The notes: a model not told the origin generated them from the sequence alone. A DNA stretch of 64,000 nt from Microstegium vimineum (GCA_022036555.1 CM039119.1:26997694-27061693); one strand, 5' to 3'. Positions 10,640 to 23,098 are shown, counted from the stretch's first letter. Translations and numbers: made by a program.

Positions 10640-12292
10640 TTGACAAAATACAACAGGAAGAGGACGGAAAGAGAATCCATGAAAAACACAAAGAGGGAGA
10701 GAATTGAAGAACTGACAAAGGAGCTAAATATCCTTACCAAAGAAGAAAGAATCACAGATGAGTTGAATAAAGAAGACGGAGACCCCAATAAACAACCCGG
10801 AGATAATACACCTCAGGAAGGACAAGGGGGGAAACAAGAGGAACAACCCCCCAAGAAGTCAATATTCCACAGATTGGGAAGAACAGAGGTACCACAACCT
10901 TCGGAAAGACAAGAACAACACCTCGGACTAATAAAACCAAACGGCCCAGATTGGGGCCAGCGTTACCCAGAAGACTACGAAGAATCCGAATACAGAGGGG
11001 ACAGGGAATATTACAGAAGGGATTGGTCACCCGACTTCAACAGATCAGAACAATACGATAGGTTCTCATGTTTTGCAGGAAGACTACAGATGTTAAAATT
11101 ACCACACAAATTCAAACTAGCAAATCACTCCAAATACAACGGAAAAGTAGAGCCCAGACAATGGATAAGAGTTTATTCCCATTCCATTGAACTCACGAGA
11201 GGAAACAATGACATTAAATCCCTATACTTTCCAATGGCACTTGAAGCCATTCCTCTACAATGGTTTGACAAGCTGAAACCACAATCAATCAAATATTAAG
11301 AGGACTTGCAAGAAGCTTTCTGCAACAACTTTGCAGGAATAATAACACATCACATGATAGCGGCAGAATTGAAAAATGTGAAGCAAAGAAAAGGAGAGAC
11401 CCTAAGGGGACATTATCGAAGGTTCAGAGAACTCAAAGCTCAGATACATGACATCACCAACAGAGAAGTAATAGAGACATTCGCGGATGGAATCTTAGCA
11501 AGCTGAAACCACAATCAATCAAATATTGAGAGGACTTGCAAGAAGCTTTCTGCAACAACTTTGCAGGAATAATAACACATCACATGATAGCGGCAGAATT
11601 GAAAAACGTGAAGCAAAGAAAAGGAGAGACCCTAAGGGGACATTATCGAAGGTTCAGAGAACTCAGAGCTCAGATACATGACATCACCAATAGAGAAGTA
11701 ATAGAGACATTCGCGGATGGAATCTTAGCAAACTAGCAATTCAAGGATTATTTCAATGAAAATCCAAGATCCAATGAAGATTTCAAAAGAGCTGTTGAGA
11801 AAATGATATCATCAGAAGAAAGAACTCAGAACAGATTCACCCGAGATTCTCATGAAAACAGAAGACCAGATTTCAGACCACAAGACAAAAAGACCAAGAC
11901 ACGACAACATGGTAGCAGCAACAGACAACAAAAGAAGATACAATGACAATGACAAAGGAGGATACAACAACAACTACAACAACAGAAACACAAACCAAAA
12001 TAATAGATACTCAAATAACAACTACCAGGGAAACAACTATGCGAGAAAGCCAGCAGAGAGGATAGAAGACCTACCCTGCCATATACATCCTCATGCAGGA
12101 CACAAGCTAGTTGAATGCGACATCTTTCAACGAAGATTCGCAAAGAAAGAAGAGACACGAGCAAACAACTCGGAACAAAGAACAGACAAATCTGGAAAGG
12201 ATACAAAGAAAGCAGAAGGAAATTATCAAGAACCCCAACGACAAATAGCAGTAATCTTTTCTAGAGCACCATATACAAGAAGTAAAAGATAG
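10640..12292 (+). pseudogene. Gag of the Tat element, broken
   Basis: Structural Gag protein that would form the particle around the element RNA. Frame 10640-11299 carries a Lys/Glu-rich N-terminal part with predicted helix, then the Ty3 Gag core near residues 160-219 (HSKYNGKVEPRQWIRVY ending in PLQWFDKL). The core continues as EAFCNNFAG...RRFRELKAQIHDI after a TAA at 11297 that stands where related Gags have Trp. That continuation (11306-11506) is present twice because of a 230-bp tandem duplication, and each copy ends in a stop. The nucleocapsid end (11850-12292) is Asn-rich and keeps a Cys/His finger, CHIHPHAGHKLVEC. Four or more disruptions make this a pseudogene. Confidence 0.75.
11271..11730 (+). 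repeat. 230-bp tandem duplication within gag
   Basis: Units 11271-11500 and 11501-11730 align end to end. I see four differences, all transitions (TAA/TGA near 11298, AATGTG/AACGTG, CAAAGC/CAGAGC, CAACAG/CAATAG). The copy number change makes Gag non-functional. Confidence 0.9.
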
Positions 12293-12346
12293 GAAAAGCT
12301 AGCACATAGAACCATCATGGCAGCAGAACCAGCTAATCCAAGATAA

Positions 12347-12802
12347 TTGGATTGGTCAGAATACCCAATTCAGTTCACAAGAGAAGATCAATGGACAAGC
12401 GCAACAAATGCTAGCTATTATCCTCTAGTAATGGGACAAACAATAGCAGGAGTGGCAGTATCCAAAGTGCTCATTGATGGGGGAGTAGGACTAAACATAA
12501 TCTTCGTAGACACCCTAAGGAAGATGAATTTAGACTATGAAGGCATGATCATACCAACAAGTATTCCCTTCTATGGGATAGTACCTGGAAGAGCTTCTAT
12601 ACCATTGGGGCAGATCACCTTACCAGTCACCTTTGGAACACCTGACAAATATCAAACTGAGTTCCTTAAATTTGAAGTAGCCGACTTTGAATCATGTTAT
12701 CATGCAATTCTCGGAAGACCAACACTCACAAGATACATGGCAGTACCACATTATTCATACCTATTGCTCAAGATGCCAACAAAAAAGGAGTCATATCACT
12801 AA
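12347..12802 (+). pseudogene. Retropepsin region of the Tat element
   Basis: Aspartic protease segment of the Gag-Pol polyprotein. The active-site loop reads VLIDGGVGLNII, where relatives have DGGS; the Ser to Val change removes a residue that supports the catalytic aspartate. The conserved AILGRPTLTRY follows near residue 125. The frame ends early at 12802; the linker to RT (12803-13116) is interrupted by stops (for example at 12837 and 13051) but still reads in pieces such as FAWKPVNMSG. Confidence 0.75.
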
Positions 12803-13116
12803 AAGGAGATCTAAAGAAGGCTTATGACTATGATGTATAAGCCATACAAATATCAGAAAAGTTACAAGACTACAAGGAAAAAGAAGACATTGCGAAGAAG
12901 GCCAAGGAAATGAACCCAGATGAAATCCAAATACCAGCAAAGAAGCCAAACAACTTTATACCTCCAAAAGAAGCCGCCACAAAGACAATTGACTTATTGA
13001 CAGGAGATGCAGAGAAGACGGCGATAATCAGCACAAATCTAGACCCCAAATAGGAACTCGCGCTCATCAACTTTCTAAGGGACAATAAAGACATATTTGC
13101 ATGGAAACCAGTAAAC

Positions 13117-13677
13117 ATGTCAGGAGTCCCAAAGGAGTTGGCTGAGCACAAAATTGACACAAACAAAGGATCAAGACTAGTAAAACAGAAGTTATGCAGA
13201 TTCACTCCAGACAGGAAAGCAGCAATCAAAAAGGAAATCACAAAGCTATTGGTAGCAGGATTCATCAGAGAAATAGTCAACCCGGACTGGTTAGCAAACC
13301 CAGTCTTAGTAGAGAAAAAGAACTCGAAGGAATGGTGTATGTGTGTTGACTACACAGATCTTAAAAAACACTGCTCGAAAGACCCATATGGACCACCAAG
13401 GATAATCGGAAGAAACGTTGAAGCCTATGTTGATGACGTGGTAATCAAAAAAAAGGAACCCGAATCATTGTTGGAAGATTTAGAAGAGACCTTCAAAAAT
13501 CTAAAAGCTTGGAAGTGGAAACTCAACCCCACAAAGTGTGTTTTTGGCGTACCATCAAGACAACTACTCGGTTTTCTAGTCAGCAATAAAGGGATCGAAG
13601 CAAGCACAAAACAAGTCAAAGCAATTATGGATATGAAGCCACCAAAAAAGATCAAGGACATACAAAAACTAACATGA
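13117..13677 (+). pseudogene. Reverse transcriptase of the Tat element with internal deletion
   Basis: The N-terminal RT fingers are recognisable: KQKLCRFTPDRKAAIKKEI, LVEKKNSKEWCMCVDYTDL and then KDPYG. The sequence then jumps (about 13404) straight to IGRNVEAYVDDVVIK, the YxDD active-site motif. Ty3 RTs normally have about 70-75 residues between these points, including motif A with the catalytic Asp (LDAYSGYHQ type) and motif B. Those are gone here. The thumb/connection (LGFLVSNKGIEA) follows. The protein cannot be an active polymerase. Confidence 0.85.
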
Positions 13678-13831
13678 TGTATGGCAGCTCTTAAACATAT
13701 TCACATCAAAATTAGGAGAAAAAGGACTACCCTTCTTCAAGCTTCTAAAAAAGAAAGAAAACTTCGAGTGGACAGAGGAGGCCAACCAAGCCTTCATCAA
13801 GTTAAAAGAATATTTATCATCATCCCCAGTA

Positions 13832-14236
13832 ATGACTCCACCAAGAAACAAAGAAGATATGATGTTATATATCACCGCCACAAAGAATGTGATAAGCACA
13901 GCAGTCATAGTGGAAAGAGAAGAACCCGGACATACCTACAAAATACAAAGACTAGTATACTACATCAGCGAAGTACTCACAGAATCAAAAGTCAGATACC
14001 CACACGTACAAAAACTACTCTACGCAGTGCTCATATCGTCAAGAAAGTTGAGGCATTATTTTCACGAGCACAAAGTAACAATTGTGACAAACTTCCCATT
14101 ACAAGACATTCACAGAAACAAAGATGCCACAGGCCGAATATCAAAATTGGCAGTAGAGCTCCAAGCTTTGAACTCTGACTTCAAACTAAGAACAGCAATC
14201 AAATCGCAGATACTACCCGACTTTATCGCAGAATGA
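13832..14236 (+). pseudogene. RT connection / original RNase H of the Tat element
   Basis: Matches the Ty3 RNase H-type region that follows RT: YYISEVLTESKVRYPHVQKL, RKLRHYFHEHKV, then GRISKLAVELQAL and LPDFIAE at the end. In Tat elements this native domain is a degenerated, connection-like copy, because a second RNase H has been acquired downstream. The frame ends with a TGA at 14234. Confidence 0.75.
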
Positions 14237-14284
14237 ACAGAAATCACACAGAAAGAACCCGAACCAATACGAGACCATTGGAAA

Positions 14285-14828
14285 ATGTATTTTGACGTTT
14301 CTCTAAAGCTTGGAGGGGCAGGAGCAGGTGTGCTACTAATCTCTCCAGAAGGACGACAATTAAAGTACGTATTACAAATATTATGGCAAGCAACAAACAA
14401 CAAGGCAGAATATGAAGCACTCATACACAGATTAAAAATAGCAACTACTTTGGGAATCAAAAGAGTACTCGCCTACGGAGATTCAGTAGTGGTAATCAAC
14501 CAAGTAAACAAAGAATGGGATTGTACAAAAAAACAACATGGACGCATACTATGCAGAAATAAGAAAACTAGAGAAGAACTTTGAAGGACTAGAAATACAT
14601 CATGTCCTAAGAGATTCAAATGTGGCAGCAGATATCCTGTCAAAATTGGGATCGGACAGAGCAAAGGTACCACCTGGAATATTCGTAGAAGAACTCGCAA
14701 AGCCATCAATCCAAGAAATTAGCAAACAAAAAGAAGACTCAATGGACATAGATAAGATAGAAGAACCGGATGCTTCAAGACAGATCCTCAACATAGAAAG
14801 TGATTGGAGACAACCATACATTGATTAG
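14285..14828 (+). pseudogene. Second (acquired) RNase H of the Tat element
   Basis: A second RNase H begins with MYFDVSLKLGGAGAGVLL. Relatives have FDGS, so the residue after the first catalytic Asp has changed while the Asp remains. Further acidic positions are visible in NNKAEYEAL and AYGDSVVVINQV. A frame change near 14540 moves the reading into 14538-14828 (LEIHHVLRDSNVAADILSKLGS), which carries the last conserved Asp. This arrangement of two RNase H domains identifies the Tat clade. Confidence 0.75.
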
Positions 14829-14949
14829 AAAAGCAAAAATAAACTACCCGGACACAAAGTAGAAGCAACAAGGGTTATAAGGAAAAAGCAAAGCATATGT
14901 TCTCATAAAAGACAAACTATACAAAAGGGCAGCATCCTCTGGAGTATTA

Positions 14950-16044
14950 TTGAAATGCGTATCAACACAAGAAGGAAAAGAAATATTGGAAGAAATCCAC
15001 TCGGGATGCTGTGGGAATCATGCAGCATCTAGAACACTAATCGGTAAAGCATTCAGAAGTGGATTCTATTGGCCAACAGCACTCAAAGATGCAGAACAAC
15101 TAATCAACACATGCAAAAGCTGCCAAATGTTTGCAAGACAATCACATGTTCCAGCACATAATCTAATCTGCATACCACCAGCCTGGCCTTACTCATGTTG
15201 GGGGCTAGATCAAGTCGGACCTTTTAAAAAAGCAAAAGGAGGATTTGAATACATATTCGTGGCAGTAGACAAATTTACCAAATGGATCGAATACAAACCA
15301 TTATTCAAATACAGCGCAGAAAAAGCAACAGAATTCATACAAGACATCATGCACAGATTTGGGATGCCCAACCGAATAATCACAGACCTGGGATCACCAT
15401 TTACAACAAAAGAATTCCAATATTAGGCGAGAGATTGTGGAATAGAGATAGATTATGCATCAGTAGCTCATCCTCAAGCAAATGGACAAGTCGAAAGAGC
15501 CAATGGGCTATTACTACAAGAACTAAAACCAAGACTATATGAAGACCTAAAAGATTATGGAGGAAAATGGATAGAAGAATTACCAAAAGTAATATGAGGT
15601 CTAAGAACCCAAATCAGCGTAGCAACAGGATACTCACCATTCTTTTTGGTATATGGATCAGAAGTCGTATTACCAGTCGACTTAATATGGCAGTCTCCAA
15701 GAATAGAACAATATGACGAAGGAGAAGACGAAGAAACAAAACAACTAGAGATTGACACAATTGAAGAGATAAGAGACGGTTCAGTACAAATAAATGCCAG
15801 ATACCTAGAAGTCCTACGAAGACATTATGACAGAAACATGCACCCAAGAACACTAAAACCAGGACACATGGTACTACGACTAATTCAAAAGAAAGAAGGA
15901 AGACACAAACTACTCAGCCCATGGGAGGGCCCTTTTATCATCAAGACAGTAATACAACTCGGAACTTATGAGTTAATGATAAAAGATGGGATACAATTAA
16001 GCAACACTTGGCACATCAACCAACTCAAGAAATTCTACAACTGA
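14950..16044 (+). pseudogene. Integrase of the Tat element
   Basis: The integrase would insert element DNA into the chromosome. The HHCC zinc finger is visible: H in EIHSGCCGNHAAS and Cys in TCKSCQ. The catalytic core keeps GLDQVGPF and ITDLGSPF, with the Glu in NGQVERANG. The frame is broken by TAG at 15424-15426 and by TGA at about 15595 (VI-stop-GLRTQ, where Trp is expected). The C-terminal domain (15646-16044) includes YDRNMHPRTLKPGHMVLR and SPWEGPFIIK and ends at KKFYN. Confidence 0.8.
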
Positions 16045-16084
16045 AGATACAAAAAAAGATACAAGACTTCAAGAACAAACGATC

Positions 16085-16495
16085 TACAAGTCAACCATTT
16101 CGTGAGACGGCATGACAAGCCAACAGCTTTGCACCATGAGCGGCACAGTCTGGTTCATATATATAAGTCTACCGTTTCGTGAGACGACATGACAAGCTGA
16201 CAGCTTTGCACCATGAATGGCACTGTCTTGCATTCTAAGTCAATTGCTTCGAGAAGCAACATGACAAACCGACTGCTTTGCACCATGAGCGGCACAGTCT
16301 GGTTCATATATATAAAGTCTACCATTTCGTGAGACGGCATGACAAGCTGACAGCTTTGCACCATGAGCGGTGCTGTCTGGCATTCTAAGTCAATTGCTTC
16401 GTGAAGCAACATGACAAACCGACTGCTTTGCACCATGAGCGGCACAGTCTGGTTCATATCTACAAGTCAACCATTTCGTGAGACGACGTGACAAA
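16085..16495 (+). repeat. About 75-bp minisatellite after integrase
   Basis: Roughly 5.3 units of 72-79 bases with the core GCTTTGCACCATGAGCGGCA recur at about 16085, 16166, 16240, 16317, 16389 and 16462. Two subtypes alternate, one with CGTGAGACGGCATGACAAG and one with GAAGCAACATGACAAACCG. From 16496 to 17112 there is no supported gene. Confidence 0.85.
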
Positions 16496-17112
16496 CAGCA
16501 AACTACTCGGCATAATAAGAAAGACCAGTCTACCTCGACGACATCAAAGACAATCACTGTACAAAGTGGCGCAACGCATATAAGCAACTGCTTGAAGAGC
16601 AGCATAACTCGGCACAATAACAGGTACAAGTTGAATACTACCACGTCATAAAGTGACATTGAATACTCCAAAATTGGAAACTACTCAACAAACAACTCGG
16701 GAGTTACTATGCAAAAGACAAATAAAATGCAAGGATGAAGATCTACACAACCTAACTCAGAGGTGTAAAGATATAAGGCAACAATATTTTCAGTATAGTC
16801 ATCAAGACACGAAGACTGATAATACTACTCAGAAAGAATTCAGGGAATACGGACGAATCTACAAAGCCTAGTACAAAGGCACAATACTATATCAGTCAGA
16901 AGAACTCGACATGGCCTACAAGATTTGGAAAACAATGTATTCATTAGATTAACAAGTAAGTCGATCAGAAGGCAACCTACGCAGACAAGACAAGTACATA
17001 TCTCAAAAATGAGATATCACAATATCAAGACGAAGCCTGATAATATATTAAGAAAAAGATCATCCTGAGTATATACATTACAAGACCATCAAAGGACAGA
17101 TAAAAGTTTTTG

Positions 17113-20022
17113 TCAAGGGGAAGGGGGTAATACTTTCATTTGACTAAGTATCTCACTACAAAGACCTTCAACCTCAGGCTTCGATTGTTCCCACTTAGTC
17201 GGAAGATCGGCCTCCATAGGATCTTCAAGAATTCGGTTCAAGGTAACCTCAGGAGCAAGAACACGAACAAACGAAGCAACATTGTTAATACATCGTTCAA
17301 ACCCACTCTGCACAAACTCATGGAATCGTGAAAACAACACTGGGATTATACTATCTACACCAGCACTATCATCTCCAAGATGACAAATAGCAGCAATAAT
17401 AGGCTTCACAGCCTCAAGCAGAGATCTAAGTTGTGCTCGAGCAGAATTCAACTTTTCTTACAAAGTCTAAACCGATTGTAAAGCCTGGACAAGGTCACGA
17501 TCAGCACCAGCCCGAATCAACTGAGCTTCAGCTAGCAAATCTTGAGCCTTTTTTAAAGTATCATCAGCAGATTCACTTACATGCTCAGCCTTATTCTCAG
17601 AAGACAGGAGAGTCTCAGTCATTACCTCCCGATCTTTTCTCCAAACCTTACATTGGCGTTCAGCATCTGACAAATATCAAACAAATAAATAGGGGAATAT
17701 GAAAAAAAAATCAGAGGCAAAAAGTGCAAAGCAAATGATACCAGCAAGTTGGGACTTCAGATTAGCAATTTCATTAGAAGCTCGGGTAGCAGCAGACTCC
17801 TGCATCTCTTTCACTCGAACCAACTCAGCTTTAACATGAGAAACTCGGCTTCAGCTTTTCCAAGGCTACCCTGAATAAGGTTAGCTGACCTCTCTTCTTG
17901 AGGACCAAATAGAACATCTTGATCCTAATGAAAAGCATGTTGACAAGAACTAATATAAGAGGAAAATAACAAGAAAACAAGAAAACAAAGATACAAAAAA
18001 TACCTTAAGTTCCGCGCCATATTCTGAAGAGAAAGATTCCCAAGTTGAAAGCAACCTACCAATTCGTTCAGATCAAGCAGACAAAGGGACAAAATGATCA
18101 GCCACAGAAAGAACTCGGGTAACAGGTGGAGAAGCTACGAAGGGCCTCCCAAGAGACACTTCAGTTGTCAAATCAGTACCACTGGGGACCGCCGAAACAC
18201 CTACAACAAAAAGCTCAATACATAGATACATAAAAAGATAAGACCTGGAAAAATAGAAAATAAACTAACCTTCAGAAGACGGCTTCAAATCTATAATAGC
18301 CTTGGAAGAAGTGGGATTATCTAAAGGAACACTGCAATCAAAACATCATAGTTTTGTTTACAAGAAACTCAGCAAAAATCAAAATTAAAAGCAACAGAAA
18401 GAAAAAGTACCTAGAAGACTTCTTGATTTGAACCAGAGAGAAGGATAACTTTGGAATAGAAAGATCAAAACCACCATCAAAAGATGGTAAGACAGAAGAA
18501 GAGGGTACAACAGAGCTAGAAGCAAAAGGAACATCAGCAGACACCCGACTACATTAGAGGAGTAAGCATCAGCAGGCATCATAAAAATAAAAGCACATAA
18601 GAGGGGAGAAGAAGAAAAAGACTCACCCAGAAGGACTCAACGGGTCACCTGATTCGTCTTCAGTCGAAAGAGATGGATACCCATCTACAAATCACAAAAC
18701 AAAAATCAAGAGACAAAAGACAGATAATAGAAACAAAAAGAACCCGGCATAAAAATAACCTGACAAAGAACCCTGACGGGCAGACCGCCACCTTTTCGAA
18801 CGAGGAGGCTTAATGGCTGCATCCAAGTGTCCTCGCTTTGGAGAGGCAGCACGAGAACCAGTAGCAGCATCAGTATCGTCATCATCATCTTCATCATCCA
18901 AATTTCCACCATCATCAGCAGCAGGCACATCGAGAGCAAAGTTATGACCATAACTCTGCAAAGAAAAAGTACATCACATCAAAACAACAAAACAAAGGAA
19001 AACAAATCAAGGATATAAAAGCTTACATGAGGTGGAGGATTGGCAGCACTATACTCTTGAATCATGACAGGAAGAATAACAACACTACCTAATACTATAT
19101 TCATCATCTCAAGAATAGCATCATCCGAAAGTTCAGTTTCGAGGATAAGGCGAGACGAATCAGAAGGACCACTATATTCAAAACCTAGATGATCCATTTT
19201 CATCAAGGGTTGAACTCAGCGACGCAAGAAGCTAGCAACAATACCATTGCCTATCAAACTGGATTGCTTCAAGAAACTAAGACAATCAATCAAAGGCTTA
19301 AGGGCTTGCTTTTCAGAAGATGAGATTTTATCAGACCAACAAGGAAGAGAAACTGGGAGAGAAGATAAATCAAAAGGCTTAGGAAAAGATGGTTGAGAAA
19401 CATAAAACCACTTTTCAGCCCAATCGCGAACAGAATCATATAGGGACAAAGAAGGAAAGGCATTTTTGTGACCCTGCCTAGATTGAATCATGCAGCAGCC
19501 ACAACTAGGAACCTTTGACCTACCAATAAAATGAACCTGAAAGAAATAGTGGAAGAACAAAAGACTAGGAGGAATTCCTATGAAAGCCTCACAAAGATGC
19601 ACGAAGCAGGAAAGGAAGAGGATAGCATTAGGAACAAGATGGTGAAGTTGGAGACCATAAAAATCAAGGAATTGAATTAAGAAGTTAGATGGTGGAAAAC
19701 AAAGTCCAAATCTGACGTAAGAAACAAAAGGAAGAGATTGATCAGGAGATGGATTTGGGGACGATCGATCACCAGGCAACTCACAGGTAGAAAAAGGCGA
19801 TCTTGAAAGAAGACCTTGTGCAACATGGTGATCAAGATCACTTTGCTGAACGGAATACTTCAGGATCCCTTTGCCCTTTATTGCAAAATTACCCCAAGAA
19901 GAATGACAGAAGAAGGTTAAGCCAAAAACAAAAGACAGAAATTTCCCGATAGTCGGAGAAAGACACAGTAAAAAAGGGCGAAGGAACTTATATAAGGATA
20001 AAACAAAGAGATTGGTTCCCAT
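17113..20022 (-). pseudogene. Antisense spliced gene of the Tat element
   Basis: Between pol and the 3' LTR the minus strand carries a multi-exon gene of unknown function. Exon 1 (20022-19027) contains LIGNGIVASFLRR and then, after a TGA at 19213-19215 that likely replaced CGA (Arg), VQPLMKMDHLGFEYSGPSD. It ends at a good donor, CAT|GTAAGC. Exon 2 starts at 18955 after TTTGCAG and encodes an acidic stretch (NLDDEDDDDDTDAA) then a basic one (PPRSKRW). Later exon-like frames lie near 18690-18620, 18544-18380, 17673-17467 and 17451-17113. The last ends in EVEGLCSEILSQMKVLP. Antisense extra ORFs are known in some plant Ty3 elements, mainly Tat; the product has no assigned role. Only the first intron boundaries were checked in detail. 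Confidence 0.65.
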
Positions 20023-21532
20023 AAATAGCCGTTACCTAGAAGCAGCAATTATGGAAAAATAACAGAACGGTTACCAAAACCATCACTTCCTAAAACCACG
20101 CATCAGAAAAGGAAAAAACAACAGTCAGATTAGGCCAACTACAGTTGAGTACCATAACAATTACACCATGTAGAGTATAACATGACAAAGAAGCAGTTAG
20201 TCGGAAATGAAAACAACTCGACAGGACATGAGATAAACAGATTAAAGAAAGTCCATTAAGTATCAGCACATAGCCGATTTACATCAGAGTACAATGCCTC
20301 AACAGATACAAAAGTACCCCGATAAGCAAGGAATAGTAGAATCAAAAGTAAAAATTACACAAATCGGAACCGGTAATTGTCGTGCAGGAAAAAGCAGCTC
20401 GGAAGCGCCTGATTTCAGACGAGAGGAAGCGCATCCTTGCTAACTGAAGGAAGTAGAACCAAGAAGTCATTCAAGACGGGCATCATCAAGGACAGCGAAT
20501 CCAGAACAACCCGGAAGCAAGCACAAACAAACGACTGAAGGGTCCATGACAGTACACACCAATACCATCACAAGGCCTACACCATTTGCTTCGGTTCCTT
20601 CCATAGAATTCTACTACCTCAAGACTAGCCTGCAACCAGTCTCTATCACAAGACCTACACCATTCACCATAGTACAACCCAGAAAAGAAAGAAAGAAGCC
20701 CGGGGGCTCGTCAAGCTCGCCAACTACAATATCCATAATACAACAAGGACCTTTACAAGGGAAAGCAGAAGATATGTGACAAGGGAACCATGCTAAAACT
20801 ATTTATAGAAGAACAATGGGCGCACATACACCAGGTCTAGGAAGGATAACACGTAAAAGAAGGCAATAAAGGCAAAAGATTCTACAAGGACTGCATTGAA
20901 GAGATGCAAACGGCTACAATAAAGGCAGTACACCAGAATACTATACAGAATATCCGGAAGAATATTCCAAGGACAATCATACAACCAGTAACACTCAATG
21001 GATGCCGAAAACAACTTGGTCAGTAATCTTGCAAATACAACAACTAGGAGCTACCAATACAAGGCCAATATAAGTCTCATCTACAATGAAAGACCACAAG
21101 TGACAAAATAAAAAGGTCGAAGCCAAGCCAAAAAGTCACGGGAAAGTAAAGCAAGAAAACAACAAAAGGTGACCAAAGCAAACAGTAAAAGCAAGATTCC
21201 ATGCATTTGTGAAAGCACAGTACCCACCTGTGAACAAAATCAGACAAAAGCAAAGTATTTCAGACCCTTCTGCCGAGCTCTTTTCGCTAAAAAGAACTCA
21301 GAGAAGGCTCAGGGGCTAGAAATACATACCACATAAAGTTTCTTCTCGGATCCTCCGAATACTTGTACTAAGTAATCAGAGGCTCAAGGGCTACACTCAA
21401 TGAGTGCACTTTTTGTTTACCGCAAGACGAAGACACAGAAGATCATCCCATGATTTTACTTCAAAAAAGAACTCGGCTTACTTTGAAAACAACCCGACAA
21501 TTTGAAGAAAAATCATGAGATGCTCGGGGGCT
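20023..21532 (+). other. Non-coding 3' internal region of the Tat element
   Basis: No supported gene. The region ends in the polypurine-like GATGCTCGGGGGCT just before the 3' LTR at 21533. Confidence 0.7.
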
Positions 21533-21614
21533 TGTCGATGGGATATCCTATAGGGTACCCATAGGTCGGCTTGCCAACACTTTGGGCCTCTATCACTCGG
21601 CCCACGGAAGGAGG
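21533..21614 (+). repeat. 3' LTR of the Tat element, first 82 bp
   Basis: Begins TGTCGATGGG and matches 9309-9390. It is cut at 21614 by element A and resumes at 30786. Confidence 0.88.
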
Positions 21615-23082
21615 TGTTGGTATTTCTTATGACTATTGGATAAATCCGCAAGCGCACAGATTATACCGATGTAGCACTTCACCGGGAGTATACCAGGTAT
21701 CCTATTTTCCATGAGGAACGAGAAGTGATCTAACTAGGAATACGGGTATGTCCTATGATGGATCAAGGGAGACTATGATAACTGGGTTGAGAGGTTCGAT
21801 ATAGCAAAGATGTCTAACAAGGTATAGCTGGTTATACTGGCTTTATCAGTCCTTCTCTTGCAGGAGGCGATGGGATAGATCAGAAAGAGGGCAAAACTCT
21901 AACCGGACCGCGCCATCATGTTGTATTGAAGCCCTACCTTTTAAGAACTTATCTGACACGCGTGGTGGAATACAAAGGCTAGATAGAGCTATCACTTTCT
22001 ACTAGCATCCACGAACAATCCACGCAATAAGCGGTTTACAAAGGTAAGATCTAGTCTAGACACCACATCTACACTATTCTTACTACTTTAACCCAAGCTT
22101 TTAAGGTTAAAGCACTCTACTTAAATTAAAGCGATGAACAAGCAGGAAAAGGTGTATAACATCTAACCCAGACTTAGAATATCAAATACTATAAAGAACT
22201 CAGAAGAAGTCACTTACAAGAGTTGAACTTACAAGAGACTCGCATCCGCTGAGGAAGAACTCCGGAGAAGATTCCCGACAAACCCGGGCTTTCTCAAGAA
22301 GACCTTCCTCACTCTCCTCCAACTAACATAGCACTACTAGAGAGCTCCGCTAAGAGACTAAGAAGTAGTGTTTCTCCAATGAGGCATGAAGAGAGAGTGA
22401 GGGCCTAAGGGGGTATTTATAGCTAGAGGTGGAGTAGAGGCTACTCTAGTGCCACGTCAGCGATCCGCGTCACCTTCATCAAGCACCGTTGGATCCAACC
22501 GACTTCAGAACCGCCTAAGGATCAAGGGTGTTGATGTGGGGAGTGGGTAAGTCGGTTGGGGAGGTGAAACCGCCATATGGTGGTTCGGCCGAACCCCTAA
22601 CTGGCATGTGGGCCCTCCTGGACCTTCTAGAAGATGGCCCATTGATCAGGGGCTAGGTGGGGGCCTGGTGGGCCCCACCTATGGTTCGGCCGAACAGGAG
22701 TTGTGGCCTTTAGCCTCCATCTTTCGTGTGGAGCATGGCCCACATGTCATTGGCACCTTGGCAGTGGTTTGGTATTTTTCCAAGATAGTTGTGGATCGGC
22801 CGAACCACTTTTGTGGCCAAATGAGCTCATCTTTTGCAGGTAGCTTCTAGAGGTAATGCCCATCATGATGGTGTATGTATTTTGCACATTTGCCATACTT
22901 GGAAATATGTCATGTTGGGCCCCAAATTATGACGTTTTGTGCCTACATTCAAATAGAGGACATATACATGTGGAACCAAGTTATTGGGTAAAATATGTCC
23001 ATGTGATTCTTGTTTTCCTTTGAATATGAGGATGTTGACGGTATTTTTATGGTGACAAAATAGCTCGTAATTATCGTCAACA
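21615..23082 (-). repeat. 3' LTR of element A
   Basis: On the plus strand it begins TGTTGGTATT and ends CGTCAACA. A TATA box on the minus strand appears as TATTTATAGC at about 22415. Palindromes GGTTCGGCCGAACC (22583-22596), GGTTCGGCCGAAC (22684) and GATCGGCCGAACC (22795) lie in the upstream part of the LTR. Confidence 0.9.
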
Positions 23083-23098
23083 AGATCCCCCATACTTA
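23083..23098 (-). promoter_or_regulatory. Polypurine tract of element A
   Basis: On the minus strand TAAGTATGGGGGATCT abuts the 3' LTR. The same tract occurs in element B at 31997-32012. Confidence 0.8.

Noticed and set aside
11850..12206. Minus-strand frame rich in Cys, Leu and Phe
   Set aside because: It is the antisense shadow of the Asn/Lys-rich Gag nucleocapsid region.
16085..16495. CRISPR-like array
   Set aside because: The units are contiguous 75-bp tandem repeats without unique spacers, inside a plant retroelement.
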